DNA of 64,000 bases from Spongilla lacustris (taxonomy: Eukaryota > Porifera > Demospongiae > Spongillida > Spongillidae). The stretch covers positions 1,458,973 to 1,522,972 of the forward strand of contig OX442433.1 of the NCBI GenBank assembly GCA_949361645.1, written 5' to 3'. The notes under the pieces were generated by a model, which saw nothing but the letters and a program-made list of their open reading frames with translations, was not told the origin of the DNA and made no database searches. The translations under genes and the position numbers were made by a program. This document shows, in pieces, positions 11,001-30,600 of the stretch. The stretch's first letter is position 1. Every line of letters starts with the position of its first letter.

Positions 11001-14000
11001 AGGGAGGGAGGGAGGGAGGGAGGGAGGGAGGGAGGGAGGGAGGGAGGGAGGGAGGGAGGGAGGGAGGGAGGGAGGGAGGGAGGGAGGGAGGGAGGGAGGG
11101 AGGGAGGGAGGGAGGGAGGGAGGGAGGGAGGGAGGGAGGGAGGGAGGGAGGGAGGGAGGGAGGGAGGGAGGGAGGGAGGGAGGGAGGGAGGGAGGGAGGG
11201 AGGGAGGGAGGGAGGGAGGGAGGGAGGGAGGGAGGGAGGGAGGGAGGGAGGGAGGGAGGGAGGGAGGGAGGGAGGGAGGGAGGGAGGGAGGGAGGGAGGG
11301 AGGGAGGGAGGGAGGGAGGGAGGGAGGGAGGGAGGGAGGGAGGGAGGGAGGGAGGGAGGGAGGGAGGGAGGGAGGGAGGGAGGGAGGGAGGGAGGGAGGG
11401 AGGGAGGGAGGGAGGGAGGGAGGGAGGGAGGGAGGGAGGGAGGGAGGGAGGGAGGGAGGGAGGGAGGGAGGGAGGGAGGGAGGGAGGGAGGGAGGGAGGG
11501 AGGGAGGGAGGGAGGGAGGGAGGGAGGGAGGGAGGGAGGGAGGGAGGGAGGGAGGGAGGGAGGGAGGGAGGGAGGGAGGGAGGGAGGGAGGGAGGGAGGG
11601 AGGGAGGGAGGGAGGGAGGGAGGGAGGGAGGGAGGGAGGGAGGGAGGGAGGGAGGGAGGGAGGGGGAGGGAGGGGGAGGGGAGGGGGAGGGAAGGCAGAG
11701 AGGAAAGAAGGGCAGGGAAGGGAGAGGGAGGAAAGATGGGAAGGGAGAGGGAGGAAGGGAGGGAAGATAGAAGGGAAGGGAGACGGAGGGAGAGGGAGGG
11801 ATGGAGAGTGAGGAAGGGAGAGGGAGCAAGGGAGCAAGAGGGTGTGAATGTAGGCCAAAACACAAGAAGGACATGTGGCTTGTGGGATACACACATTCAA
11901 GAATACATCATCACAAGCTGTAGTCACATAACTATAGCTCAACCCACTTGTATTGTATAGCCATGTCTCATTGCAGGAAAAGGGCAAAAATAAACCTGTA
12001 GAGCTTGCCAAGCACATCTTGAATTAGCAGGTATGCCTGACTACCCAACATGAAGTGGGTGAAAACCGAGGTGGGTGTGGCAGCTGGGGGAGACATTGCC
12101 AGAGGGGCGGGGCTTACTATGCTGAACTAGTGCCCTCGGGATGAAAGAATTAGCACCTTCCTCCTTCTCCCATTAGCACTTTCTATCCTCCCAACCTACA
12201 TAGCAAGCCTTCGTTATGTAGAAATTAGCAGTTCCACAGAGAAAGTAGGCTAGCACAGCTGTAGGTTGTCTCTAGATTGCCTCGAGACATATTTTCCAAC
12301 TAATTCTGTCCGCATAAAAGGCCCGGTATACCCTACTGTACTTGACATGAAGAAATTTCCATCCGCTTCGATAAGCGCACGTGATACCGCTTTTTCATGA
12401 TTAGCTAGTCCAGTGTAAAGGGTTTTGTTCTCGCTGCAGAAAATAAGTCTGCACATAAGCTAGGCATGTTTAAAAAGGGCAATGATCTACCTTTACAATA
12501 AGGTGCATTTCACACCCTTTTGTCAGGCATTTTCTCGAGAAAAACGGCTTGCCGTTCGAGTGCTTCAGGAATGCCAAAACAAAAACAAAGAAACCGTGAG
12601 ATGCGCGACTTTAGTGGACTAATTACAATAGTGCGCATTGATGTTTTGTAGTGCCAAACTGAATATAGAACAGCTGAAAAATATATTTATGGCAAACGCA
12701 TCTTTACAAAATAGGGATTAGAACATTAACCACATTTTAATGAGCTCCTATGGGACCGGGATAAGAATTGTACCGTAATATACATACGTATTCTAATTAA
12801 CAACCTAATGTCCATCTCGAAACAGCCGTGATATCAACTCTGAAACAAATAATCATAATTTTCTCATCACAGAGCGTACGCTTCTCACTTAGCGTACGCA
12901 TGCGCAATGCATAATTCCGGATCATGATGTCATCCGGGTGCCACACCTCCACCTAACTTGGACACGTAGCCCCACCCTCGAGTTGTGTGCAACGAAACTG
13001 CCCCACCTTCTCTTTGCACGTAGGTCCACGATGTGTTTGCCTTTCCTCGGCTACATCTTGTACACGCTAAGTATCTCGATTTCTGCAAAATCAAATCTTG
13101 CGGTTTGCCGTTACGATCGCCTTTAATACGTCGTACGGCCAGTTGAAATCATGTATGGTGCGCATCATTATCATTCAAATTTAGCAAGGACGAGACAAAC
13201 GAATCTTTTAAAAACGAGATCGGTCCGATTTCCCAGATACTATCATACGTGAGTTAAAGTGCCGTACAGCTTATACAAAATGAAACACACACACACACAC
13301 GCACACACACACACACACACATACACACGCACACACACACAAAGAGCAAAGAGAAGGTGGGGCAGTTTCGTTGCACACGACTCGAGGGTGTCCAAGTTAG
13401 GTGGAGGTATGGCATCCAGATGACATCATGCATTATCCGGAATTAATAATTGTGCGCAATGCGCATGCGTACGCGAAGTGAAATAGATTCCGAAGCGTAC
13501 GCTGAGTTCTAGTGATAAGAATTTTTTTTTTTATTTCAGAGTTGATATCTTAACATTGCTACACCTCAATGCGGTTAATTGCAGGTGGTTATTAAAACTA
13601 ATCAATCTATATGGCAGACTGAGCATTGTGCTTGTGAGAGCAAACACCAGGGCTATCCTTGCAAGATCATTGCAGGTGGCAGACATGCAGGTCGATGCAA
13701 TGGACTACTGATCTTTCTGTCTGTATTTGCTTAAGAATTTCTTTTATGTAATAATGTGTACTGTGAATTCATATATATACATGTATAATTAATCTTGATT
13801 TTGAATTAAAAATATGATGAAAGCCTACACCCTTGATATTAGTGTCAAAATCCTAGGTTGACTGAGCAAGTTAACGAGATGAGGCATGCTGTAAGGGTTG
13901 TGTACTTTGTGTAGCACACTGTCATTAGTCTGACTGATATACTGTGAACAGGCACTAATTTCTAAAGCCCGGACTTCACTGCTAATCGAGAAGACGTACC

Positions 14001-17000
14001 GCTGTATCTACCTCACCCCAAGCTCCATATACCTCCACAGCCATTGGTGCAGTTCAGCTCGGTGCACTTCTGGTCATTGTTAAAGGCTATGGAATTTTAA
14101 TAATTCAATTTATTTTGACACTCATAAATTCAGTTACATTGATAATCGCATTATGTACTGTCGACTATAAAAGTGGCAGGCCTTTGTTATGCAGCTAGCT
14201 TTCTTTGCTTTGAAAAGGCAACGTTTCTTTAAATGATGTTGATGTATCAAATGCTGATAAGAATATATGTGAGGCTGCATGAACATGACGCTGGTCAGAG
14301 CCAATGCAAGGGCCTTGCTAAGCAGAGTTAATCTAAGTTGATTGTAGCACAATACATCTAACTATTGTATTCCTTACATTGTGCTGAGTATCCACAATAA
14401 ATGTAAAGCACAATCCATGTAATATCATTAAAATCATAATAGCCTTTTAAAAATAAAATAATATTAAATAGCTTTTAATTTACTAATGCAACAAAACAAC
14501 TTCTTCGACCAGGTTAAAAAAAAATGTTTAATGGTGTTTGGACTAATTTTAGATACATACGGCTTGAACACTATTATGATCATGACTTAACTCACTACTG
14601 AAGTTAATAACCGCTTGAAATCGACTGCTTATAGTCTTGTTGAATCTCTAGTGGTATTTGTCTGACAATTCTGTGTGATAAAAAGCGTATTCCCTCGGAG
14701 CAATTGTCCGGCCTGACATAGTTTCCTAGAAAGGAGTGCGCCTCCACCAGGGTTGCCGTAGGCCGGCTACCTGGGGGTCCGGCCTGAGGCCGGCCGGCCT
14801 GCCAGCCCGGCCTGACAGGTCGGCCTGGCAGGCCAGATTATAAACGTTAATCAATAAACGTTAATCAATTATTACGTAACGTTACGATGTCGATCAACTC
14901 AGCGTGTAAGTCTAACTCATGCATCTCCGTCGGTTTCAACGATTACTGACCTATACCATCTGCTCAGCGGGTCTAAGGAATACAATCCCGAGGAACTTGT
15001 GAGATTCACGCCGTTGCAAAGGTTAAGCAGTAGCACAAACACACCCGCATGTACATCGAAAGAGAAAGGGTTCGTTGATTGACCCAAGCCGTTCTCCAGG
15101 AAGCACTCCACTCTAGAAAGACACATTGATCAAATGAAAAATGCCAAAGTCTCAGTAGTTTGTGCCAAACAAGAAAAGACCATTTTAACAGCCAAGAAAT
15201 CGCCGGCAGCTTGAGCAGTATACACTCTTACACTTAGCTCTTGCATGGTGTGAAAATTGCCCCCCCCCCCCCCCACCAGATCTTTCTGGCACTGATATTA
15301 TTGCATGCATCTCAGCATGTTCCTTCCAACTGAATTAGTGATGTACTTGGATTTTCAAATTAAAAACGAGGGACGTACATTGGATACTTAGAAGTGCTTT
15401 CAATGCACCTCCCTTGTTCCCAGACCAGTTGTGTCTGGCTAGCAAGACTACTTCAAGATGGCCACATAAAGTGTGCACTACTTCTCATGATTAATATAAT
15501 GCTAGTGTAGAATGCACCAATGCTACACAGTGTTTACTGTTGCACCTTACTTTAATAATTGAATACTGAACAAGAAGTGAATTTAATTGGTTTGCATACT
15601 CATGTACAACTAAAGTAGTCATATACTGCATGCACGTAGTGATACATCGAGGGAGCGTGGTCTGGCCTGATAGGCCAGGGGTCCGGCCTGACAGGTCAGG
15701 CCGGCTGGCCTTCCGCAACCCTGGCCTCCACCCCCCCCCCCCCCCACCCCCCCACCCCCCCTCTTCAGAAACGGGTGTCCGCTCCGCCTCCGCTTCCGAC
15801 ATGTATATTCGTTGTACTACTCTAATATCTACGATGTACTCAACAACTATTATGGTTTTGTGGGGGCTCCAGTCTGCCCCTGTAAACATTTCCGTTAGAA
15901 ATTTTCACTGCTACAGTCTTTTCTTTTTCCCTCAAACACACAAAGACCTGCTTCTCGTTACCGCAGAAGAATATAGCCTGCTTGCCTTCTAGCTTCAAGC
16001 CGGTGCCGTGTGTGGCCGTGTATATCGCCGGCCATCCATACTGCGCCGCATGCACTCCTCCCTGTCACTGTGTCTGTGTCAGATACACCCCATTGCGTCA
16101 TACCAGCGCTCCATGCATCTGCCATTTGCTGACATATTAATTTAATTAAACCTTCGGTCGTTCGTCACAAACATCACGATCAGTTGATCAACTTGATTTC
16201 CAGCCAAGATTTATTCTACATCCTTGCATGCCTAGCTTTACACTACGAATGATAGATCGTCATCTTCGCATGTAGGCGTTGCAAATCGCTTTGTTCCAAA
16301 CAATGAACACACACTGAAACATCCAACGTATGATATAATAATGATCAATATACCAAAGAGGGCTACTTGCAAGGTGGCGGCAGAAAACAATGCCAGTGTG
16401 CTGCTAGCGGTGCTACGTACGCTTTGTTGGGGGCACGCCCGTCATTTAGCTGGACTCCGGACTTACTACTAGTTACTAGAAGCGGCATTCTTGGCTATAG
16501 GCAGATATCATTTTAGGCCACTACAATAAGATTCCTTGTTTCCCATTTCCCGCCCGCACCATTATTTGGTACCGCATGTTTTCATTCATTAACATCATTA
16601 TATTAATCATATAGACATTTAAAAAATGGCTATATATCTTGAACGTATCTGTTGCATGTTTGTCTAGAAAAACTACTTTACTTCCTTGGAATATTGAAGC
16701 AGAACACTACTTTCGCGATTCTATTCGACCACGTCTTCCAAGCACATCTATAGAGTCCTGGATAGATTTAGTTAAAGCGGAGGTGGGCACCAGCATAGAT
16801 AATAGAATTGGAAGAAACATTTACGTGACGTCACGTCACGGACGACCGTGCTTCGCATTGAATCTTCTAGTGGGCGTGTGAGCATCCTTCCGTAAAGAGC
16901 TTCTTTAGTTTCATTTACCTTTTTACTGTGTGAGGGCAACCTTTTTTTAAAAATATTAAAGACGTTGCATAACGTGTAGGTTGTGTTAATACATGTATCA

Positions 17001-17840
17001 ATTTATAATAATGAATAATGAATAATGAACCGCCCGCCCGCATGCCTTGTATGTCCTATTGAAATGGGAAACAAGGAATCTTATTGGAGTGGCCTTAACT
17101 CTATTTGCCAAATACACACAATCTCCAACTTTTATACACACTTTCATCAAGATCGTGGGCAATTTTTGTACGCTCCTCCATCTCGATTGTGTATCTAAAG
17201 AGCCGATGTTTGAATGAGCTCTATAAAGCAAATCAAAAACGAAGCCCTTCGAGTTCGAAGTTTTATACGGCATTGAATACGACGACCATAGGTTGCAACA
17301 CAACGCCTACACTGGCTACACGTAGGCTAAACTTTTCGCCTACATATAGCCTTATAGGCGTTTGTTCATTAAAATTTAAATATAAACACACTGACAAATC
17401 GTATATAGCACCATAGATAATAGAATAAATTTAAATAAATAAATTTATTCTATTATCTATGATAGCACACAGTCAGTTTAAATCCGGATCCCGCCCGATC
17501 CAGTACTAGCTTGACACTTCTCGAATCTCAGTTGGGTATATCACAACAGACTGAGCCGGGTGCGTCATTCAGACTCCTTCGCGTGATACGTTCGCATGTG
17601 TGTGTGTGGTGGACTGGTGGTGGTGGTGGTGGTTAATTGGTGCTCGAGGTGCGATTTTTATGCAATTATCAGTATAGACTACTAGTACTTTACCTCGAGT
17701 GGCTTGCCATTCACAGTTGTCCTGTACACATATTTGTCAGCTCCTCGTGTTCTCGGTGCATCTATGTTCGTCAGCCGCAAGAATAAGGAGGTTTTCCCAA
17801 CGCCATACCTTCCTCCCAACACAACTGTGTAACCAGACAT
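5034..17840 (-). CDS. Rab-like small GTPase (two exons, 12.2-kb intron)
   Basis: Exon 1 is 17840-17694 and exon 2 is 5480-5034; both junctions are canonical (GAG|gtaaag and tatag|GCG) and in phase, giving 197 residues. G1 is GGRYGVGKTS (residues 9-18), G3 is WDTGGLE (53-59), G4 is GNKAD (110-114) and G5 is SANTG (about 147). Rab-type GTPases recruit membrane-trafficking effectors. Two oddities: the usual DTAGQE is DTGGLE, so the glutamine that positions the hydrolytic water is leucine, and the tail ends in NKCF rather than a CC/CxC prenylation signal. The exact subfamily is not recognised. The intron is unusually long and holds MITEs, a hAT element and a large GGGA array. The pairing of exons rests on phase and family order; a nearer alternative first exon cannot be excluded. 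Confidence 0.6.
5600..5720. repeat. Degenerate (GTGATGTAAT)-type microsatellite
   Basis: Imperfect tandem GTGATGYGATGT/GTAATG units cover about 110 bp just upstream of exon 2 of the Rab-like gene, inside its intron. Confidence 0.7.
5945..6178. repeat. 20-bp minisatellite, about 12 copies
   Basis: A unit close to CCCAAGCCCATGCACACCTC is tandemly repeated with few substitutions, ending near 6178. All open frames through it are by-products of the 20-bp period. Confidence 0.9.
6996..7312. repeat. Foldback (palindromic) element, about 317 bp
   Basis: The left arm from 6996 (CAAGATATAAAAATTTAATT) is the near-perfect reverse complement of the right arm ending at 7312, with the turn around 7150. 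Part of an arm recurs at about 1183-1256, so it belongs to a dispersed family. The stretch 6200-6995 holds no recognised gene; 6415-6560 shares sequence with 13560-13860. Confidence 0.85.
7313..8658. other. No recognisable gene
   Basis: Short open frames only, none with family features. A purine-rich patch (GAGAAGGGGAAG-like) lies at 8085-8200. Confidence 0.6.
8659..9229. mobile_element. MITE-like non-autonomous DNA transposon, copy 1
   Basis: Terminal inverted repeats of about 29 bp begin GGCCACTCCAATAAGATTCC on the left and end in the matching reverse complement on the right. TTA flanks both ends (8656-8658 and 9230-9232), a 3-bp target duplication typical of PIF/Harbinger elements. A second copy in opposite orientation is at 16516-17094. 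Both keep the same 80-residue open frame (here 9106-8864, minus). The interior has a CGTGACGTCACG palindrome. Confidence 0.85.
9233..10795. other. No recognisable gene
   Basis: Only short open frames without family features were seen. The region lies inside the long intron of the Rab-like gene. Confidence 0.55.
10797..11690. repeat. (GGGA)n tetranucleotide array, about 0.86 kb
   Basis: Almost uninterrupted GGGA units run from about 10830 to 11660, with GGGGA-type imperfections at both edges and a decaying purine-rich tail to about 11840. All six frames stay open for 300-400 codons, purely because of the repeat. The G-rich strand is the plus strand and could form G-quadruplex or H-DNA structures. 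Confidence 0.98.
11850..12828. other. No recognisable gene
   Basis: Unique-looking sequence with short frames only. A 68-residue minus-strand frame at 12456-12250 has no recognised motif. Confidence 0.5.
12829..13555. repeat. Foldback element with an AC-repeat core
   Basis: The left arm (12829-13025) recurs as its reverse complement at about 13345-13550, including the blocks AACTTGGACAC and CGAAACTGCCCCACCTTCTC. Between the arms are unique sequence and an (AC)n tract at 13287-13340. The arms differ at several positions, so the insertion is old. Confidence 0.85.
13560..14625. other. Repeat-derived, no gene seen
   Basis: Blocks at 13560-13615 and 13790-13860 are inverted relatives of 6415-6560, indicating another dispersed repeat. 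The rest shows no coding features. Confidence 0.5.
14748..15723. mobile_element. hAT-like non-autonomous transposon with perfect 8-bp target duplication
   Basis: The element starts CAGGGTTGCCGTAGGCCGGC and ends in the imperfect reverse complement, finishing GCAACCCTG. The 8 bp GCCTCCAC flank it exactly on both sides (14740-14747 and 15724-15731). CAGGG-type termini with 8-bp duplications are characteristic of the hAT superfamily. Both subterminal regions are GC-rich GGCCGGCCTG repeats. No transposase domain was recognised inside, so it is presumably mobilised in trans. Confidence 0.9.
16516..17094. mobile_element. MITE-like non-autonomous DNA transposon, copy 2
   Basis: Same family as 8659-9229 but in the opposite orientation, with TTA on both sides (16513-16515, 17095-17097) and the same ends, GGCCACTACAATAAG and its complement. 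The 80-residue frame here is 16639-16881 on the plus strand and its translation is identical to that in copy 1, so the two copies diverged recently. The frame has no recognised domain. Confidence 0.85.
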
Positions 17841-18049
17841 GGTAGGCTGGTCACTGCCATATATGGGCGTGGTTGACGGTGGTTCCGGCATGCAGGTTCT
17901 CGCGGGTCGCCAGCGCCACACACTTAACTACGGCTTTACAAATGTACAAGACGTCAACACGCCTTCTTAACCCACAATGCCTCTGGTTATGATAACACTT
18001 ACGCTATCAACACATTTGTAAAATTACGTGGCATATACCAAACGGCTTT

Positions 18050-18660
18050 ATTCATGACATTACGTTCCCCATTTTTTTTTGGGGGGGCTCAGCCCCCCCA
18101 TATTCATATTTGCACCCCCCCCCCCCCCCCCCCCCCTGACTTGTAATGGTGTCAGCACCACCAAGAAAACCAAAAGAACCAACAAATTGTTGACACACAT
18201 GCAGAAGTGCACGTGGTGTATCCATTGTGGTGCTCAAGGTCCACTTGCACCCTCCTCGCCCCTCAGTCAAAGTTGCTTCCATTATTAGTGATCACTAATT
18301 GGTAAATAATCTACGCCCTTACTTTTTGTACTCTGGCTGGTATGCACAGTCACCATTTGACCCCCCTTCTTGAAGGGTGCATATGCACTGCCAGGAAGTA
18401 AACCGTATTATAAATACATGTATTTCTGACATGACCATATGTGACCGAATACCGTTAAATCTCCCTACTTTTGCGGATCTGATGGTCGGAGTTTCGAGTA
18501 ATCCCGAACGGTCACGGATGAGCCACATTAATAATTACACTCATAAGCCTGGGGACGAGGTTAGCAGTACCTCATGTTTACGTACAGCTCACTATCATAC
18601 ACATGCACAAAAATAATACAGGAAGGAACCACGCAGGTTCTGAAGAGTGCTGCCAGCCAA
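18050..18660. other. NFS1 3' flank; no gene
   Basis: Contains a poly-C run (about 18115-18136) and short frames without features. An AATAAA hexamer on the minus strand near 18050 could serve NFS1 polyadenylation, but it is about 600 bp past the stop codon. Confidence 0.4.
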
Positions 18661-18665
18661 TTAGT

Positions 18666-27520
<8,855 letters not shown>

Positions 27521-27698
27521 ATCGTAACGTATTTAATTATATAATATTATCCATCATGCTTGTTTTATTTTGTTGCCTACACGTGACGATATAAAGTTAC
27601 GTAAGTGCACGTGCTTTGAAGGCGCGGTTTTTTTTCCTCTCGAATTCGCGAACATTCGTTCACCAGTGTGAGGCCGTTATTACCCCTACGTTTTGATA
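27521..27698. promoter_or_regulatory. Shared bidirectional promoter, NFS1 / RBM39-like
   Basis: Only 178 bp separate the two divergent start codons. The interval has two CACGTG E-box cores (27580-27585 and 27608-27613) and a GGCGCGG patch. No clear TATA box lies at a suitable distance. Shared regulation is inferred from the arrangement. Confidence 0.7.
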
Positions 27699-30600
27699 AT
27701 GGCAGATGACCTAGACGTCGAAGCGTTGCTAGAGGCTCCTTTCAAGAAGGAGTCAGGAGAGGTGAGTACGGAAGGGCCGGCCCCTTTTTGTTCTTGTCGG
27801 CTGTCAAGATGAGCTAAGCCAACGCTGTGGCCACATAATGTACAATGGATAAGTAACAGTGTTATTTTTTGGTACCTGTTTGAAAGTGAGTATACTTGTG
27901 CGCGCCCCCAACAAAAATTTTGGAGTGCACGTGCAAGGTGCATGTGTACGTGTGTGGAAGAGAAAGAAAAGGGGGAGTAAAAAAATTGATTGTAATCGCT
28001 AAAAACTGGACCTTGTTCATTCATCATAGGTGTGCGAGGTTGAGACCCGCGCTCATGTCGATCCAACACCCCGGGCCTCAGTCCCACCGTACAAAGCGAA
28101 CCTCACATTTAACACTTTCCTTGCAGGCGGAACTCACACACCCACAACACACATACACGCACCCAGACGCACGCACGCGCACATGCACATGCACAGCACG
28201 CAACTCTTTCTCTCCTTGCATGTCAAAAGCAGGTTTTGATGTGACTTGTCTTACTAACTACACCACATGCCCTGAGTAGGCTTGGGTATGGCTACCTCAT
28301 TGATGTATTGGTGTGTTTCTTAAAATGTGATGATGCAAGATAGGGGGTGTATATGTCTCAATGTCATCTCATCATACTCATTGATTTTCTTCTTTTCCCC
28401 TCTTTTCCTTCTTTTGTTGATGTTCTTTTTTATCTTCACTACATCTTTTATCTCAATCTCACCTCTCTCCCTCCCTCCCTCTGTCTCTTTCTCACTCAAT
28501 CTCACCTCTCTCTATGCTCCGCCTTATCTTGTGTGTTAACGGACAATTTGGTGACTTATGGTCTTATGTCTGTCAGGCACAGCCAGACAATGGCAAGAGT
28601 AGCCCCCATCCTGATGATAAAGGAAAGGACAGGTAATGCAAATTAATACATAGCTTTTGAGATATTGTATTTCGAGCAGGAAATCAAATGATGGTGTCCT
28701 TCCGTAGGCATAAGCGAAAGAGCAGAAGCAGCCGCTCAAGGTCAAAGTCTCCACGTCACAAGAGGTGAGGTTAAGACATTTGTGCTGTGGGTTTTGAGGC
28801 AATCTCACGGGGGGGGGGGGGGTGACACCAATGGGTGCTGGAGTCCTTGCACAGTTCTGAGTCTAATAATTACTCTCTTTTCATTAATTGATTGTATTTT
28901 TTCTGATGTTTTTGTGTAGCTAACTTTGTACTAAAACATACCATGTGCTAATGAATGGTCAAATACCTTAGCCTTTGGGTGTGGGGCCCCATGTGCCATC
29001 AATGTGTGTAGGTTGTCACATTAACCCCCTTTGTTATTGCTGGTGGAGTAGAAGCCGAAGTAAAGATCGCAGCCGCAGAAGGTCTGGGTCTCGATCACGT
29101 GACCACAGAAGGAGGTCTCGGTCCAAAGAAGGGAGAGGGGCAGGGCACAGGGACAGTAGGCCCAGGGATGGAAGGAGCTCACGTTCCACTGACAGGAGGC
29201 GCTCGAGATCACCTGACCGTGCTCGTAGAAACAGAAGCAGATCTCCTGCTTTCAGAAGGCCCATACCCAAGTAAGTTAAATTTGGGATAAAGGGTGAAGT
29301 AAGGGGAAAATTATATGGCCAAGTAAGTTAAATTTGGGATAAGGGGTGCAGTAAGGTCCCTGGTCCATACCCAAGTAAGTTAAATTTGGGATAAAGGGTA
29401 AAGTAAGGTCCCTGGTCCATACCCAAATTTGGGATAAAGGATGAAGTAAGGTCCCTGGTCCATACTAAGTAAGTTTTTGAGATAAGGGGTGCATTGGTTC
29501 AAACACTCTTCGGATGTACATTGCATTGCAATTCTCCTTGTAATAGATACCAATTGTACTTTTGTTAGTAAGTTGCTTCAATATTTCTATATGAGGTGTT
29601 TCAAGGGGTTACTTCTTGCATTTGTATTTTTTTAAAAGAATCCCTACAGTGAAGAACATCATACTTGGCCATATAATTTTTCCCTAAGTTCCATCTTCTA
29701 ATTTGTTCTTTTCTGTACTGGTATGGGCTAATATTACACACATCGATCGCAAAAGTAGTTGGCAATATACACCTGAAAAAGAAAGTGATCATGTGATATT
29801 GATGGTTAGTTAATCAAGTTTTTAGTGACCCCTCTCCAAATCAACTTGTTCGTCAATTTTCTGCCTGAGATTAGAATGATTTACAATGAAATCGGGTATA
29901 TAACTATTACGTCTGTGTTTCCAACTTTTTAGTCTTTGTTAGTACTCAGGATTTCCAGAGTAGGTCGTTGTTCTATCGAATTTGCTCAACTAGAGGCCTG
30001 TAACACGTCACGTAGCGTAGAAAATGAGCTCGCTAACACCAATGGCTTGGTGTCATCGCCATTTTGAATAATCAGTCTTGAATACGTTTAAAAAACGAGC
30101 CAACTTAACTTTAATAATATCTCGTTGCATCTTGGCATGGCAGGTGTTGTTTCTGGCGATGGAAATGTTTTTAAACATATTCAATGCCTAAAAATGGTGG
30201 TATTTGTGAATATAACCATAACAGTTAATCGAATGTTGGATGTGTAAGACTAAGAAGTTGGAAACACAGACGTACTAGTTATATACCCGATTTCATTGTA
30301 TATCATTCTAAACTCAGGCAGAAAATCAACGAACAAGTTGACGGTATCACATGATCACTTTCTTTTTCAAGTGTATATTGCCAACTACTTTTGCAATGGA
30401 TGTATGTAAATATTTTAATTTTAGCCCATACCAGTACAGAAAAAAACAAATTAGAAGATGGAACTTAGGGGAAAAATTATACCCATCGCCAAGTATGTTG
30501 TTCTCCACTGTGCTACCACCTGCCTGCCCTTTGTGCTTCATATTTGCACCGTATATGATGCATTTCTTTTCCTGTCTAATGTGTTTAACTAAGTCACCAA

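Larger units (their letters stand above)
14620..17890. repeat. Segmental duplication, copy B (paralogous to 1-1170)
   Basis: Colinear with copy A but lengthened by a hAT-like element (14748-15723) and a MITE (16516-17094). It carries the intact P-loop first exon of the Rab-like gene. A perfect short palindrome at about 17412-17461 (ATAGATAATAGAATAAATTT and its complement) is found only here. Confidence 0.75.

Noticed and set aside
10731..12017. Open frames of 300-413 codons on both strands (Gly-Arg-Glu-Gly or Pro-Ser-Leu-Pro repeats)
   Set aside because: All frames of the (GGGA)n array are open; pure repeat artefact.
12250..12456. 68-codon minus frame
   Set aside because: No recognised motif, no splice or codon evidence.
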